From positions 1 through 39,081 of the forward strand of contig JAFLSJ010000007.1 of assembly GCA_022511005.1 (NCBI GenBank): DNA of 39,081 bases. Direction: 5' to 3'. The position numbers were made by a program, and so were the translations under genes. This DNA is from Ruminococcus sp. Its GTDB lineage: Bacteria > Bacillota > Clostridia > Oscillospirales > Acutalibacteraceae. This document shows positions 1-8,702 of this stretch, in pieces; the first letter of the stretch is position 1; each line of letters begins with the position of its first letter. The notes beneath the pieces were generated by a model. The model was not told where the DNA came from. It was given only the letters and a program-made list of their open reading frames with translations, and did not search any database.

Positions 1-2
1 AG

Positions 3-230
3 ATAGAGGAACTGAAGGCGGCTGCCACGAATGTGGACAAGTTTATTGACATCGCTCACAAGTACACCGATCTGCAGGAGTTAACTCCCGAGGTGCTGCG
101 AACCTTCATTGCAAAAGTGGTGATCCACGAACGCAGTGATAAATGGTCAAAGGTTGCCGAGCAGCAAATTGATATTTACTTCCGATACATCGGCAGCCTG
201 ACCGTGCAGCCCGTTGAAAATGTGGGATAA
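3..230 (+). CDS. Large serine recombinase, C-terminal fragment (cut by window edge)
   Basis: An open frame enters from the left edge (first full codon at base 3) and ends at 230, so only about 75 C-terminal residues are visible. The stretch with ELTPEVLRTFIAKVVIHER followed by an aromatic QIDIYFRYIG strand matches the C-terminal DUF4368-type region of Tn4451/TnpX-like large serine recombinases, which excise and integrate mobile elements. The catalytic serine domain lies outside the window. Base composition is clearly richer in G and C than the neighbouring genes, which fits a horizontally acquired element. Whether the gene is intact cannot be seen. Confidence 0.75.
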   Translation: MEELKAAATNVDKFIDIAHKYTDLQELTPEVLRTFIAKVVIHERSDKWSKVAEQQIDIYFRYIGSLTVQPVENVG

Positions 231-235
231 AAGAA

Positions 236-263
236 AGGACGGACAGCCGAAACTGTCCGTCCT
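236..263 (+). terminator. Hairpin after the recombinase gene
   Basis: A perfect 11-bp stem (AGGACGGACAG at 236-246, CTGTCCGTCCT at 253-263) starts six bases after the recombinase stop codon. There is no T-tract directly after it, so it is a terminator candidate or a transcript-end stabiliser rather than a textbook terminator. Confidence 0.55.
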
Positions 264-280
264 ACTCCGAAGCCACCACT

Positions 281-314
281 TTACGCTGAAATATCCTTAT
301 GAGAAACAGCGTAA
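281..314. repeat. Short inverted repeat near presumed element edge
   Basis: TTACGCTG at 281-288 is mirrored by CAGCGTAA at 307-314, with an 18-base gap. It lies between the recombinase 3' end and the AT-rich chromosomal sequence that begins near 320. It may belong to the end of the mobile element, or serve as a terminator for the minus-strand gene that ends at 361. Neither can be decided from one copy. Confidence 0.35.
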
Positions 315-360
315 TGACTTGCTTTTTTTATTTTTAATTTAAATAAATGTAATAGTTATG

Positions 361-1833
361 TTAATTTGTTAATCTGTCAAGCAGAACAAGGTCTTTGTTT
401 GTAATTTTATTATCTCCGTTTAAATCACCTGCAACAGCTTCAACATCTGATAAAGATACTTGTTCAAGTAAAAAATTAAACATTTTATTTAAATCAAGAG
501 AATTAACATTTCCTTCTCCTGTTAAATCACCGTTTACGGCAATTTTAAATTTTGCTTTTTCATTTCCTTTTGCAAAAACAACGGTCATTCCTGTTCCGAT
601 ATTTCCGCTTGTTTTAACGTCACCGCTTTTGTTGTAAATTGTAATTGTACCGTTGCAATTAATATTTTTCTTAAATTTGGTAACAGACGTTTTACTGTCG
701 ACATTGTAAATAATATTTACCTTTTTAAACTTGTAAATGTTGCTTGAATATTTCAGCGGATTGTTATCATTGTTGTTTGTTACAGTGCTGTTTGAGGAAT
801 TGTTATTGGGATTAGAACTATTATTAGGTTTAGAATTACTATTGGGTTTAGAGGTATTTGAATTTTTAGGGGATTCATTTGAAATAAGCTCTTTATCGGT
901 GATTTTATAAATATAGAATTGATTACCGTTATAACCGCCAACATAAATATTAGAGTTAAAATAATAAGCACAGCTTATATTTATATCAAAGTTATAATAA
1001 ACGGTAGTGTCCGGATTTTTGATACTGTTACCGCGAATTGAGTTTTTATAGCAATATAAGTAATAATTGTTTGTCTTTATACAATGTACATTCTCAGCGT
1101 TGAAATCAGCAATTAATTTTAAAGTATTATTTTGAAGCTCAAATAATCTTCCCTGAGTATCATAAACAACATTGTTTCCCGTAAAGGTGCAGGGAACAAC
1201 CAGTTTGTTGCTTGTAGAAATACTTTTTAAAGAATTATTATCCACGTAATACATTTTTCCGCCGCAAACACAGTAAACTTTCTTGTTAGAAAACATTAAC
1301 TGCTCAATATTATTGCCGGTATTTATTCGTGATAAAAGCTTTCCGTTTTTTGAAAATTTAAGTATACCGTCTTTGTTGGGGTAAGAAGTAATATAAATAT
1401 TAAAATCATTATCAATTACAAAATTGTACTCATTAAGCTTAGTTTGAAAGCTTAAATTAATATGATTTTTGTATGTGCCGTCAAAGCTTTGAAAGAAGAA
1501 ATCGTAAAAATATAAATTATCTTCCTTATGTTCCAAATAAGACGCACAAATTCCCTTGTCGCTTATTGCGTAGAGTTCAATGCTCTTTTCAGTTGTAAAA
1601 GAATATTGTTTATTGCTATCAGAAACATTATTGTAAATGACGGTATTTTTATAAGTTCCCGTAAGCATAAGCTGATTATTTGCATTTACAAATTTCAGCG
1701 TGTTAATATTATCAGTATTGCTGTACTTAATCTTGAATAGGGCAGAGCTGTAAATAGTACCTGCCATTATACAAATAATTACTACAACTACCGATAATGA
1801 AACCATCCATATTTTAGAATTCTTAATTTCCAT
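361..1833 (-). CDS. Membrane-anchored or secreted protein with C-terminal dockerin
   Basis: This is a protein of about 490 residues. Order: a short basic N-terminus and one hydrophobic segment (about residues 8-28, signal anchor or signal peptide); about 280 residues with propeller-like strands (YVCGGKMYYVD, IYVGGYNGNQFYIYKI); an Asn/Ser/Pro linker (about 320-360); a beta-rich module; and a C-terminal type I-like dockerin with two calcium loops. Loop 2, DLNGDNKITNKD, is canonical; loop 1, DLTGEGNVNSLD, has Thr and Glu at ligand positions. Dockerins bind cohesins in cellulosome-like complexes; the ligand of the propeller part is unknown. ATG at 1833 was chosen because the longer frame begins at a TTG inside the yebC terminator. 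A GTG at 1836 is also possible. GGGGTG lies just before the ATG, very close for a ribosome binding site. Confidence 0.75.
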   Translation of the reverse strand: MEIKNSKIWMVSLSVVVVIICIMAGTIYSSALFKIKYSNTDNINTLKFVNANNQLMLTGTYKNTVIYNNVSDSNKQYSFTTEKSIELYAISDKGICASYLEHKEDNLYFYDFFFQSFDGTYKNHINLSFQTKLNEYNFVIDNDFNIYITSYPNKDGILKFSKNGKLLSRINTGNNIEQLMFSNKKVYCVCGGKMYYVDNNSLKSISTSNKLVVPCTFTGNNVVYDTQGRLFELQNNTLKLIADFNAENVHCIKTNNYYLYCYKNSIRGNSIKNPDTTVYYNFDINISCAYYFNSNIYVGGYNGNQFYIYKITDKELISNESPKNSNTSKPNSNSKPNNSSNPNNNSSNSTVTNNNDNNPLKYSSNIYKFKKVNIIYNVDSKTSVTKFKKNINCNGTITIYNKSGDVKTSGNIGTGMTVVFAKGNEKAKFKIAVNGDLTGEGNVNSLDLNKMFNFLLEQVSLSDVEAVAGDLNGDNKITNKDLVLLDRLTN

Positions 1834-1840
1834 CACCCCA

Positions 1841-1873
1841 AAATAAAAAGGCAACAGATTTTTCCGTTGCCTT
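1841..1873 (-). terminator. Rho-independent terminator after yebC
   Basis: Read on the minus strand, AAGGCAAC and GTTGCCTT form a stem followed by TTTTTATTTT, about nine bases after the yebC stop. The next gene (dockerin protein) starts only a few bases after the T-tract, so its expression may depend on read-through. Confidence 0.8.
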
Positions 1874-1881
1874 ATATCTGA

Positions 1882-2622
1882 TTATTCCTCCGGCATTTCC
1901 CAGTTGTGCCAAACATTTTGAATATCGTCATTGTCTTCAAACATATCAAGCATTTTTTGCATATTTTCACGTACTTTTGCATCTTCAATAGCTGTATAGG
2001 TATCAGGTACCATTTCAACTTCAGCGGAAACAAAAGTATAGCCTGCATTTTCAAGGTCTTGTCTTACACCGCTGAAATCCTCAGGCTCTGTGTAAATTGT
2101 AAAGATATCGTCATCAGCTTCAAAATCAGAAGCACCGAATTCAAGAGCGTCCTCCATAACCTTATCTTCGGTTTTGTCAAGGTCTTCACGCTCAATAACT
2201 AAAACGCCTTTTTTCTGAAACATAAATCCAACACAACCGGGTGTACCCATATTACCGCCGAATTTATCAAAGTAATGTCTTACTTCACCTGCGGTTCTGT
2301 TTCTGTTGTCTGTAAGTGCCTCAACAATTACGGCAACGCCGTTCGGGCCGTATCCTTCGTAGGTAATAGACTCATAGTTAGTTGTATCAGAATCGCCTGC
2401 TGCCTTTTTAATAATTCTTTCAATGTTATCGTTAGGAACATTGTTAGCCTTAGCTTTAGCAATGCAGTCTCTTAATTTTGAGTTGACATTTGGGTCTGCG
2501 CTTCCTCCGTCACGAACAGCAACAGCAAGCTCTCTGCCGATTTTAGTAAATATCTTGGCACGGGCAGCGTCATTTTTGCCTTTTTTCTGTTTAATAGTAC
2601 TCCATTTATTATGTCCGGACAT
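1882..2622 (-). CDS. yebC: YebC/PmpR family protein (transcription/translation regulator)
   Basis: The 246-residue product starts [15 protein letters not shown], the hallmark N-terminus of the YebC family, and continues with the conserved [14 protein letters not shown] and [23 protein letters not shown] segments. The length is normal for the family. Members act as cytoplasmic DNA-binding regulators (PmpR type) or as translation factors that relieve ribosome stalling on proline runs; sequence alone does not say which. The ATG at 2622 was chosen over an upstream TTG because it gives the family N-terminus. A good promoter lies upstream on the same strand. Confidence 0.93.
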   Translation of the reverse strand: MSGHNKWSTIKQKKGKNDAARAKIFTKIGRELAVAVRDGGSADPNVNSKLRDCIAKAKANNVPNDNIERIIKKAAGDSDTTNYESITYEGYGPNGVAVIVEALTDNRNRTAGEVRHYFDKFGGNMGTPGCVGFMFQKKGVLVIEREDLDKTEDKVMEDALEFGASDFEADDDIFTIYTEPEDFSGVRQDLENAGYTFVSAEVEMVPDTYTAIEDAKVRENMQKMLDMFEDNDDIQNVWHNWEMPEE

Positions 2623-2662
2623 AAATTCACATTCTTTCTTAAACAAATTATTGAACAGAGAA

Positions 2663-2692
2663 ATTATATCATAAGAGAATATATGATGTAAA
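2663..2692 (-). promoter_or_regulatory. Sigma-A-type promoter for yebC
   Basis: On the minus strand, TTTACA (2692-2687) and a perfect TATAAT (2668-2663) are separated by 18 bp, about 40 bp upstream of the yebC start. Confidence 0.6.
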
Positions 2693-2726
2693 CACAGAAA
2701 ATGGTTACAGTTTTGTTACAAATCTA

Positions 2727-2755
2727 TTGCCAAATATCTTTTGTAATGCTACAAT
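2727..2755 (+). promoter_or_regulatory. Sigma-A-type promoter for the yicC-led cluster
   Basis: TTGCCA (2727-2732) and TACAAT (2750-2755) are 17 bp apart and about 60 bp upstream of yicC. This is the only strong promoter-like signal before the long plus-strand cluster. It diverges from the yebC promoter. Confidence 0.6.
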
Positions 2756-2816
2756 ATATTGGAAACAAAATGAGAAGTTTTGTAAAATAATTTACATATA
2801 GAAAAGGGAATGTATT

Positions 2817-3695
2817 ATGCTTAAATCTATGACAGGCTTCGGTAGAGCAGAAGCTTCGGTAAACGGCCGTGATATTACCGTTGAAATAAAAAGCGTAAAC
2901 CATCGTTATTTTGAGTTTTTATGCAGAACTACACGTGGTTATAGCTTTCTTGAGGAAAAACTCAAATCCTATGTAGCTCAGAAGGTTTCAAGAGGAAAAA
3001 TTGATATGTATGTTTCTCTTTCATCAAGTGATGAAACCGGTGCAGAGGTTACGGTTAATCATCAGCTTGCAAAGGCGTATTTAGACGCTTTCAAAGAGAT
3101 TGAAACAGAATATAATCTTGAAAATGATGTTACCGTATCGTGCATTGCAAGATATCCCGACGTTTTAACAGTAACAAAAGCTCCCGAGGATGAAGAACAG
3201 GTGCTTGCCGATGTTTTACAGGTAGTTGACGTTGCACTTAATTCGTTTATTTCAATGAGAGAAGCAGAGGGCGAAAAGCTCAAAGCTGATATTTTAAGCA
3301 GAGCAGAAACAATACTCAATATTGTTTCGAAAATAGAGAAAAAATCACCTCAGACTGTTTTGGAATATGAAAGACGCTTAAAAGCAAAAATAGAAGAAAC
3401 ATTGTCCGATAAAAATATTGACGAGCAGAGAATTTTAACAGAGGTTGCAATTTTTGCAGATAAGGTAGCAGTAGCAGAAGAAACCGTCCGTTTAAGAAGT
3501 CATTTTGAACAGCTTAAAAAGTTTATGAATTCCAATGAAGCGGTAGGCAGAAAAATTGATTTTATAATTCAGGAAATGAATCGAGAGGCAAATACAATAG
3601 GCTCAAAGGTTCAGAATACGGAAATTGCCCATATGGTAGTTGATATTAAAGCAGAAATAGAAAAAATCAGAGAACAGGTACAAAATATTGAATAA
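2817..3695 (+). CDS. yicC: YicC/YloC family endoribonuclease
   Basis: The protein has 292 residues, normal for YicC. It begins MLKSMTGFGRAEA, the family signature, and ends with the conserved GRKIDFIIQEMNREANTIGSK motif in the C-terminal DUF1732 part. Family members are oligomeric endoribonucleases linked to RNA turnover and stationary-phase fitness. It opens the cluster yicC-remA-gmk-rpoZ-priA, as yloC does in Bacillus subtilis. The start is ATG after an AGAAAAGGGA ribosome binding site. Confidence 0.94.
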   Translation: MLKSMTGFGRAEASVNGRDITVEIKSVNHRYFEFLCRTTRGYSFLEEKLKSYVAQKVSRGKIDMYVSLSSSDETGAEVTVNHQLAKAYLDAFKEIETEYNLENDVTVSCIARYPDVLTVTKAPEDEEQVLADVLQVVDVALNSFISMREAEGEKLKADILSRAETILNIVSKIEKKSPQTVLEYERRLKAKIEETLSDKNIDEQRILTEVAIFADKVAVAEETVRLRSHFEQLKKFMNSNEAVGRKIDFIIQEMNREANTIGSKVQNTEIAHMVVDIKAEIEKIREQVQNIE

Positions 3696-3704
3696 GGTGA
3701 AAAA

Positions 3705-3959
3705 ATGAAGTTAATAAATATAGGTTTTGGCAATCTGGTTTCATATAATAGAATTATAGCTGTTGTATCACCTGATTCAGCACCGATTAAGCGTATTGTT
3801 CAGGATGCAAAATCAAACGGTATGCTGATAGATGCAACCTGCGGCAGAAGATGTAAGGCAGTTATTGTAACTGACAGCGACCATGTTGTTCTTTCAGCGA
3901 TTTCACCTGAAACTATAGGTAACAGAACAGAAGAATCGGAGGATAAAAATGAGCAGTAA
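3705..3959 (+). CDS. remA: RemA-family DNA-binding regulator (DUF370)
   Basis: An 84-residue protein starting [20 protein letters not shown] and carrying [18 protein letters not shown], typical of RemA/YlzA. In Bacillus, RemA is a ring-forming DNA-binding activator of biofilm matrix and osmoprotection genes; its targets here are unknown. Its place between yicC and gmk is the conserved one. The last 11 bases overlap gmk, which suggests translational coupling. The short acidic tail is less conserved in the family. Confidence 0.9.
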   Translation: MKLINIGFGNLVSYNRIIAVVSPDSAPIKRIVQDAKSNGMLIDATCGRRCKAVIVTDSDHVVLSAISPETIGNRTEESEDKNEQ

Positions 3960-4503
3960 AGGAAAACTTATTGTTTATACGGGAGCATCCGGAGTAGGTA
4001 AGGGAACAATAATGAAAGAGATTCTTCAAAAAGACCCGACAGTAAAACTATCTGTTTCTGCAACAACAAGAACTCCCAGACCTGAAGATATTGAAGGTGT
4101 AACATATTTCTTTGTAACAAAAGAAGAGTTTGAAAATATGATTTCTCAAAATGCTTTTCTTGAGTATGCGGAGTACTGCAATAATTACTACGGTACACCC
4201 AAAAAGCCTGTTGAAAAAATGCTTGAAGAGGGAATAAATGTAATGCTTGAAATAGAGGTTCAGGGCGGACTACAAATTATGGAAAAATGTCCTGACTGTA
4301 CAAGTGTTTTCATAATGCCTCCATCAGAGGAAGAGCTTGAAAGGCGATTAAGAGGCAGAGGAACAGAAGACGAAGAGACTATTATTCAAAGATTAAACAC
4401 AGCAAAAACAGAGATGACATTTGCCGATAAATACAATTACGTTGTTGTAAACGACGATGTTTCCAAAGCGGCAGATGAAATTTTAAAAATAATACATTCA
4501 TAA
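3949..4503 (+). CDS. gmk: Guanylate kinase
   Basis: The 184-residue enzyme phosphorylates GMP to GDP. The P-loop GASGVGKGT is at residues 12-20, the GMP-binding SATTRTPRP is at about 38-46, and the [12 protein letters not shown] and EIEVQGG motifs follow. The length is slightly short but complete. A GGAG ribosome binding site lies inside the end of remA, and the two genes overlap. Confidence 0.96.
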   Translation: MSSKGKLIVYTGASGVGKGTIMKEILQKDPTVKLSVSATTRTPRPEDIEGVTYFFVTKEEFENMISQNAFLEYAEYCNNYYGTPKKPVEKMLEEGINVMLEIEVQGGLQIMEKCPDCTSVFIMPPSEEELERRLRGRGTEDEETIIQRLNTAKTEMTFADKYNYVVVNDDVSKAADEILKIIHS

Positions 4504-4546
4504 GTTTTAAATTAAATTAATATATAATTTTTAAGGAGTGCGAAAT

Positions 4547-4750
4547 ATGCATACAATTAATGTAGATGAAATGTTCAATGGAAGAAAAAGCCGTTATGCT
4601 TTGGTAATTGCAGTTGCAAAGCGTGCAAGACAAATTACAAAAAAGCAGGAAGATGAGGGCGTTATTTCTGATGAAAAGCCTGTTCTTTCAGCAATAAATG
4701 AATTTAAACAGCATAAATTTAATATTTTAGCTTCTGACGATGACGAATAA
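4547..4750 (+). CDS. rpoZ: RNA polymerase omega subunit
   Basis: A 67-residue protein with the omega signature SRYALVIAVAKRARQITKKQ followed by KPVLSAINEF. It helps assemble RNA polymerase and lies next to gmk as in many bacteria. The ATG at 4547 was chosen because AAGGAG sits at 4533-4538; an upstream in-frame GTG overlaps that ribosome binding site. The 3' end overlaps priA by 11 bases. In Bacillus subtilis, coaBC lies between these two genes; it is absent here. Confidence 0.93.
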   Translation: MHTINVDEMFNGRKSRYALVIAVAKRARQITKKQEDEGVISDEKPVLSAINEFKQHKFNILASDDDE

Positions 4751-7181
4751 TAAAAATTTTGTTGCCGGAATAGCAGTTGAAAAGGCTGCAACTTCCTTTG
4801 ATAAAATTTTTGACTATAAAGTTCCCGAAACTTTAATTGATAAAAATATACAACCGGGTTGTCGGGTGCTTGTTCCCTTTGGCAGAGCAGGCAAAAAAAG
4901 ACAGGGTATAGTTGTATATTTAAAAGAAGATAATAACAAGGATTTAAAAGAGATATCAAAGCTTCTTGATGAATCTCCTGTTGTAACAAAAGAAATGCTT
5001 GAAACTGCCGAATTTATGAAAAATCATTATTTTTGCACTTTTTATGACGCAGTTAAAGCAATGCTTCCGGCAGGAATAAATTATAAAATTACAAATCTTT
5101 ATTCCGCCGTAAAGGATAATAAGATTCCGCTTACCATTTACGAACAGCAGCTGTATGATTATCTTTTAAAATCAAAACAGCAGATAAAAGAAGATAAAAT
5201 TTATGAGCTTTTTGATTTTGCAGATGAAGAGCTTCTCAAAGACCTTACATCAAAAGGAGTAATCAGAAAAAGCGAACAAGCGTTCAGAAAAGTGGGAGAT
5301 GCTGCTATGAAAATGGCAGCACTTAATGAAGAACTTGATTTTTCAAATGTAAAATTAACACCGAAACAGCAGAATGTAATAGATATTTTGCAAACTGCCG
5401 GAAGTGTATCGGTTAAGGAAATTTGTTATTATACCGGTATTACATCAGCGGTAATTGATGCTTTGGTTAAGAAAAACTATGTCTTCTATTATGAGGACGA
5501 GGTTTTCAGAACACCAAAAGCAGAAATAACAGAAGCTCCTCGGCCTTTATCACTTACAGATGAACAGAATATTGCTTTTGAAGAAATATACGGAAGATTT
5601 AAAGAAAATAAACCGTCTGTATCACTGCTTTACGGTGTAACAGGTTCAGGTAAGACGTCAGTTTTTCTAAAGCTGATAGAAAAGGTTTTGGAAGAGGATA
5701 AGGGCATAATAGTGATGGTGCCTGAAATTTCTCTTACTCCTCAGTTTATAAATATTTTTTCAGGAAGATTCGGAAAAAAAGTAGCTGTATTTCACAGCGG
5801 ACTGTCCTTTGGCGAGCGTCTTGATGAATATAAGCGTGTAAAAAACGGAGATGCTAAAATTGCAATAGGTACAAGAAGTGCAGTCTTTGCACCCTTTGAA
5901 AATATCGGACTTATTATTATGGACGAAGAACAGGAAAGTACCTATAAGTCGGAGTCAACTCCCAGATATCACGCAAGAGAGGTTGCAAAGTTCCGTATAA
6001 CAAAGCATAATGCACTTCTTCTTTTAAGTTCTGCGACCCCAAGTGTAGAAAGCTACTATAACGCTTTAACCGAAAGATACGGTCTTTCGGTGCTGAATAA
6101 CCGTTACGGCGGTGCAGTACTTCCAAAGGTTGTAATTACAGATATGAACTTAGAAGCACAAGAAGGAAATTTAACAGGATTTTCTTCCGTTTTGCTTGAA
6201 AACCTTAAATATAATCTGGAACACAATAAACAATCCATTTTACTTTTAAACCGCAGGGGACATAATGTTTATGTGTCCTGTCCTCACTGTCAGGAGGCAG
6301 TAAGCTGTCCAAACTGTTCAATAACAATGACATATCACAGCGCAAATCATCGTCTTATGTGTCACTACTGCGGATATTCAATACCTTTTGCAAATGAATG
6401 TCCAAACTGTCACGAAAAAGGACTGAAAATGTCAGGTGCAGGAACACAAAAGGCAGAGGAAGAGCTTGAAAAACTTTTGCCAGATGCAAGAGTTTTGCGC
6501 CTTGATACAGACTCAACTATGAAAAAGTTTTCCCATCAAAGAAAGCTGTCTGCATTTGCAAATGGTGATTATGATATTTTAATCGGAACTCAAATGGTTG
6601 CAAAGGGACTTGACTTTCCAAATGTTACCCTTGTTGGTGTGTTAAATGCAGACCAAATGCTTTATGCAGACGATTACAGAAGTTATGAAAGAACTTTTTC
6701 GCTTTTAACTCAGGTAGTAGGCAGAAGCGGACGGGGAAAAGATAAAGGTTTGGCAGTAATTCAAACCTATACTCCTGAAAATAACATTATCTCACTGGCG
6801 GCAAATCAGGACTATAAAAAATTTTATAACGGAGAAATTTCCATTAGAAAGGCTATGCTTTATCCGCCCTTTGCAGATATTTGTATGGTTGGTTTTGTAG
6901 GAAATAATCAAGTAAAAACATTAAAGGCATCAAAAGCCTTTCTTGATTTTCTTATAAGCATTGCAAAAAGCAATTATAACGATATACCGTTAAGAATTTT
7001 AGGACCGTCTCCTGCAAATATTTTAATGGTTAGTAATAAATTCAGATATAAATTAATAATTAAATGCAGGAACAATTCAACATTCAGAAGTATGTTAAAT
7101 ACTGCACTTGTTGAATTTGAAAAAAACAGAGACTTTAAAGATGTAACAGTTTATGCAGATATGAATACTTTATCATTTTAA
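4740..7181 (+). CDS. priA: Primosomal protein N', replication restart helicase
   Basis: The 813-residue PriA is a 3'-5' DNA helicase that reloads the replisome at stalled forks. It shows an N-terminal DNA-binding region (VPFGRAGKKRQGIVV), Walker A GVTGSGKTS near residue 300, a DEEQ Walker B box near 394, and eight zinc-binding cysteines between about 514 and 562 (CPHC, CPNC, CHYC, CPNC), then helicase motifs GTQMVAKGLDFP and QVVGRSGRG. All motifs are intact. The ATG overlaps the end of rpoZ. Confidence 0.96.
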   Translation: MTNNKNFVAGIAVEKAATSFDKIFDYKVPETLIDKNIQPGCRVLVPFGRAGKKRQGIVVYLKEDNNKDLKEISKLLDESPVVTKEMLETAEFMKNHYFCTFYDAVKAMLPAGINYKITNLYSAVKDNKIPLTIYEQQLYDYLLKSKQQIKEDKIYELFDFADEELLKDLTSKGVIRKSEQAFRKVGDAAMKMAALNEELDFSNVKLTPKQQNVIDILQTAGSVSVKEICYYTGITSAVIDALVKKNYVFYYEDEVFRTPKAEITEAPRPLSLTDEQNIAFEEIYGRFKENKPSVSLLYGVTGSGKTSVFLKLIEKVLEEDKGIIVMVPEISLTPQFINIFSGRFGKKVAVFHSGLSFGERLDEYKRVKNGDAKIAIGTRSAVFAPFENIGLIIMDEEQESTYKSESTPRYHAREVAKFRITKHNALLLLSSATPSVESYYNALTERYGLSVLNNRYGGAVLPKVVITDMNLEAQEGNLTGFSSVLLENLKYNLEHNKQSILLLNRRGHNVYVSCPHCQEAVSCPNCSITMTYHSANHRLMCHYCGYSIPFANECPNCHEKGLKMSGAGTQKAEEELEKLLPDARVLRLDTDSTMKKFSHQRKLSAFANGDYDILIGTQMVAKGLDFPNVTLVGVLNADQMLYADDYRSYERTFSLLTQVVGRSGRGKDKGLAVIQTYTPENNIISLAANQDYKKFYNGEISIRKAMLYPPFADICMVGFVGNNQVKTLKASKAFLDFLISIAKSNYNDIPLRILGPSPANILMVSNKFRYKLIIKCRNNSTFRSMLNTALVEFEKNRDFKDVTVYADMNTLSF

Positions 7182-7222
7182 TAATGACTGTTTATACCGT
7201 TTAAGTGGATTTGGAGGAAATT

Positions 7223-7714
7223 ATGGCTATCAGACAAATTGTAAAAGAGGGCGATGATGTCCTTACAAAAAAGTGCAGAGAGGTAGTAAAATTTGACGAC
7301 CGACTTGCAATGATTTTAGATGATATGAAAGAAACTCTGACCCTTGCAGAGGGAGTAGGGCTTGCGGCACCTCAAATTGGTATTTTAAGAAGAATAGTAA
7401 TTGTAGATGTTGGAGAAGGTGCGATCGAACTTGTAAACCCTGTAATCATTGAGCAATCAGGCGAGCAGGAGGGATTAGAAGGATGTCTCTCATGTCCGGG
7501 GGAATGGGGAATTACAAAACGCCCAATGAATGTAACTGTTAAGGCTCAGGATAGACACGGAAAAGAATTTACAGTAAGCGGAGAAGGTCTGCTTGCAAAA
7601 GCATTCTGCCATGAGCTTGACCACCTTGATGGTATTCTTTATAAGCAAATTGCCGAAAGAATGGTAAGACCTGAAGAGCTTGAAGAAATTGAAGATAGTG
7701 AAGATGCAGAGTAA
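7223..7714 (+). CDS. def: Peptide deformylase
   Basis: A 163-residue metalloenzyme that removes the formyl group from nascent proteins. All three family motifs are present: GVGLAAPQ (44-51), EGCLS (86-90) and HELDH (130-134), which supply the metal-binding Cys and two His. ATG at 7223 follows TTGGAGGAAATT, a strong ribosome binding site; an in-frame GTG at 7205 lies upstream of that site and was rejected. It is followed by fmt, the enzyme that adds the formyl group. Confidence 0.96.
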   Translation: MAIRQIVKEGDDVLTKKCREVVKFDDRLAMILDDMKETLTLAEGVGLAAPQIGILRRIVIVDVGEGAIELVNPVIIEQSGEQEGLEGCLSCPGEWGITKRPMNVTVKAQDRHGKEFTVSGEGLLAKAFCHELDHLDGILYKQIAERMVRPEELEEIEDSEDAE

Positions 7715-7770
7715 TTATACAAAAGTAAAATTAAGTAAATTTAAGTATATAACCATAAAGAGGGATTAAT

Positions 7771-8688
7771 TTGAATATAATATTTATGGGAACACCTGAT
7801 TTTGCAGTTCCGTCATTAAAAAAGCTGATAACTTCAAAACATACCGTTCAGGCTGTTTTTACTCAGCCGGACAAGCCAAAGGGCAGAAAAATGATATTAA
7901 CTCCGCCTGAGGTAAAGGTATGCGCTTTAGAAAATAATATAGAAGTTTATCAGCCAAATACACTAAAAGACGGAGAAGCATTAGAAATTATAAAATCATA
8001 TAATCCCGATGTAATTGTTGTTGCGGCTTACGGAAAAATACTTCCCAAAGAGGTTTTAGATTATCCTAGGTACGGCTGTATTAATATTCACGGCTCACTT
8101 CTTCCAAAATATAGAGGAGCTGCACCTATTCAGCGTGCAGTATTGGACGGGGAACAGGAAACAGGCGTTACCACAATGCAGATGGCAGAAGGTCTTGATA
8201 CAGGAGATATGCTCCTTGTATATAAAACAAAAATTACGGAAGATGAAACATCAGGTGAGCTTTTTGACAGACTTGCCTTAGCAGGTGCAGATTTGCTCCT
8301 TGATACTCTTAATGACGTAGAAAATGGAAAAATTAATCCTCAAAAGCAGGATGACAGCAAAGCCACATATGCTAAAATGATAGATAAATCAATGTGTCCT
8401 GTAGATTTTTCAAAACCTGCACAAACTGTTCATAATCAGGTAAGAGGATTAAAGCCATGGCCTGTTGCAACAGCAGTTATAAATGACAAAAAACTTAAAA
8501 TCCATAAAACTAAAGTTTCTCCTTTAAGTGGAAAACCTGGGGAAGTAGTATCATTAAATCCCCTTACAGTAGCCTGCGGAGACAATTCCGTGGAAGTTTT
8601 GGAACTACAGCCTGAGGGGAAAAAGGTTATGGATTCAAAAGCATATCTTGCAGGCAATAAAATTAATATCGGAGATAAATTCAGCTAA
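7771..8688 (+). CDS. fmt: Methionyl-tRNA formyltransferase
   Basis: The 305-residue enzyme formylates initiator Met-tRNA using 10-formyl-tetrahydrofolate. The catalytic triad is visible as N105 and H107 in INIHGSLLPKYRGAAPIQ and D143 in EGLDTGDM. The C-terminal OB-like domain follows, with VRGLKPWPVA. The start codon is TTG, placed by AGAGGG a few bases upstream and by the family N-terminus MNIIFMGTPDFAV. Confidence 0.95.
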   Translation: MNIIFMGTPDFAVPSLKKLITSKHTVQAVFTQPDKPKGRKMILTPPEVKVCALENNIEVYQPNTLKDGEALEIIKSYNPDVIVVAAYGKILPKEVLDYPRYGCINIHGSLLPKYRGAAPIQRAVLDGEQETGVTTMQMAEGLDTGDMLLVYKTKITEDETSGELFDRLALAGADLLLDTLNDVENGKINPQKQDDSKATYAKMIDKSMCPVDFSKPAQTVHNQVRGLKPWPVATAVINDKKLKIHKTKVSPLSGKPGEVVSLNPLTVACGDNSVEVLELQPEGKKVMDSKAYLAGNKINIGDKFS

Positions 8689-8702
8689 AGGAGATATTTT
8701 AA

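Noticed and set aside
780-971. Small hydrophobic open frame within the dockerin gene
   Set aside because: It is a shifted frame of the Asn/Ser linker region on the same strand and is explained by the low-complexity AT-rich code.
4594-4989. Antisense open frame across rpoZ and priA
   Set aside because: It is low-complexity Leu/Gln-rich and lies opposite two well-supported genes.
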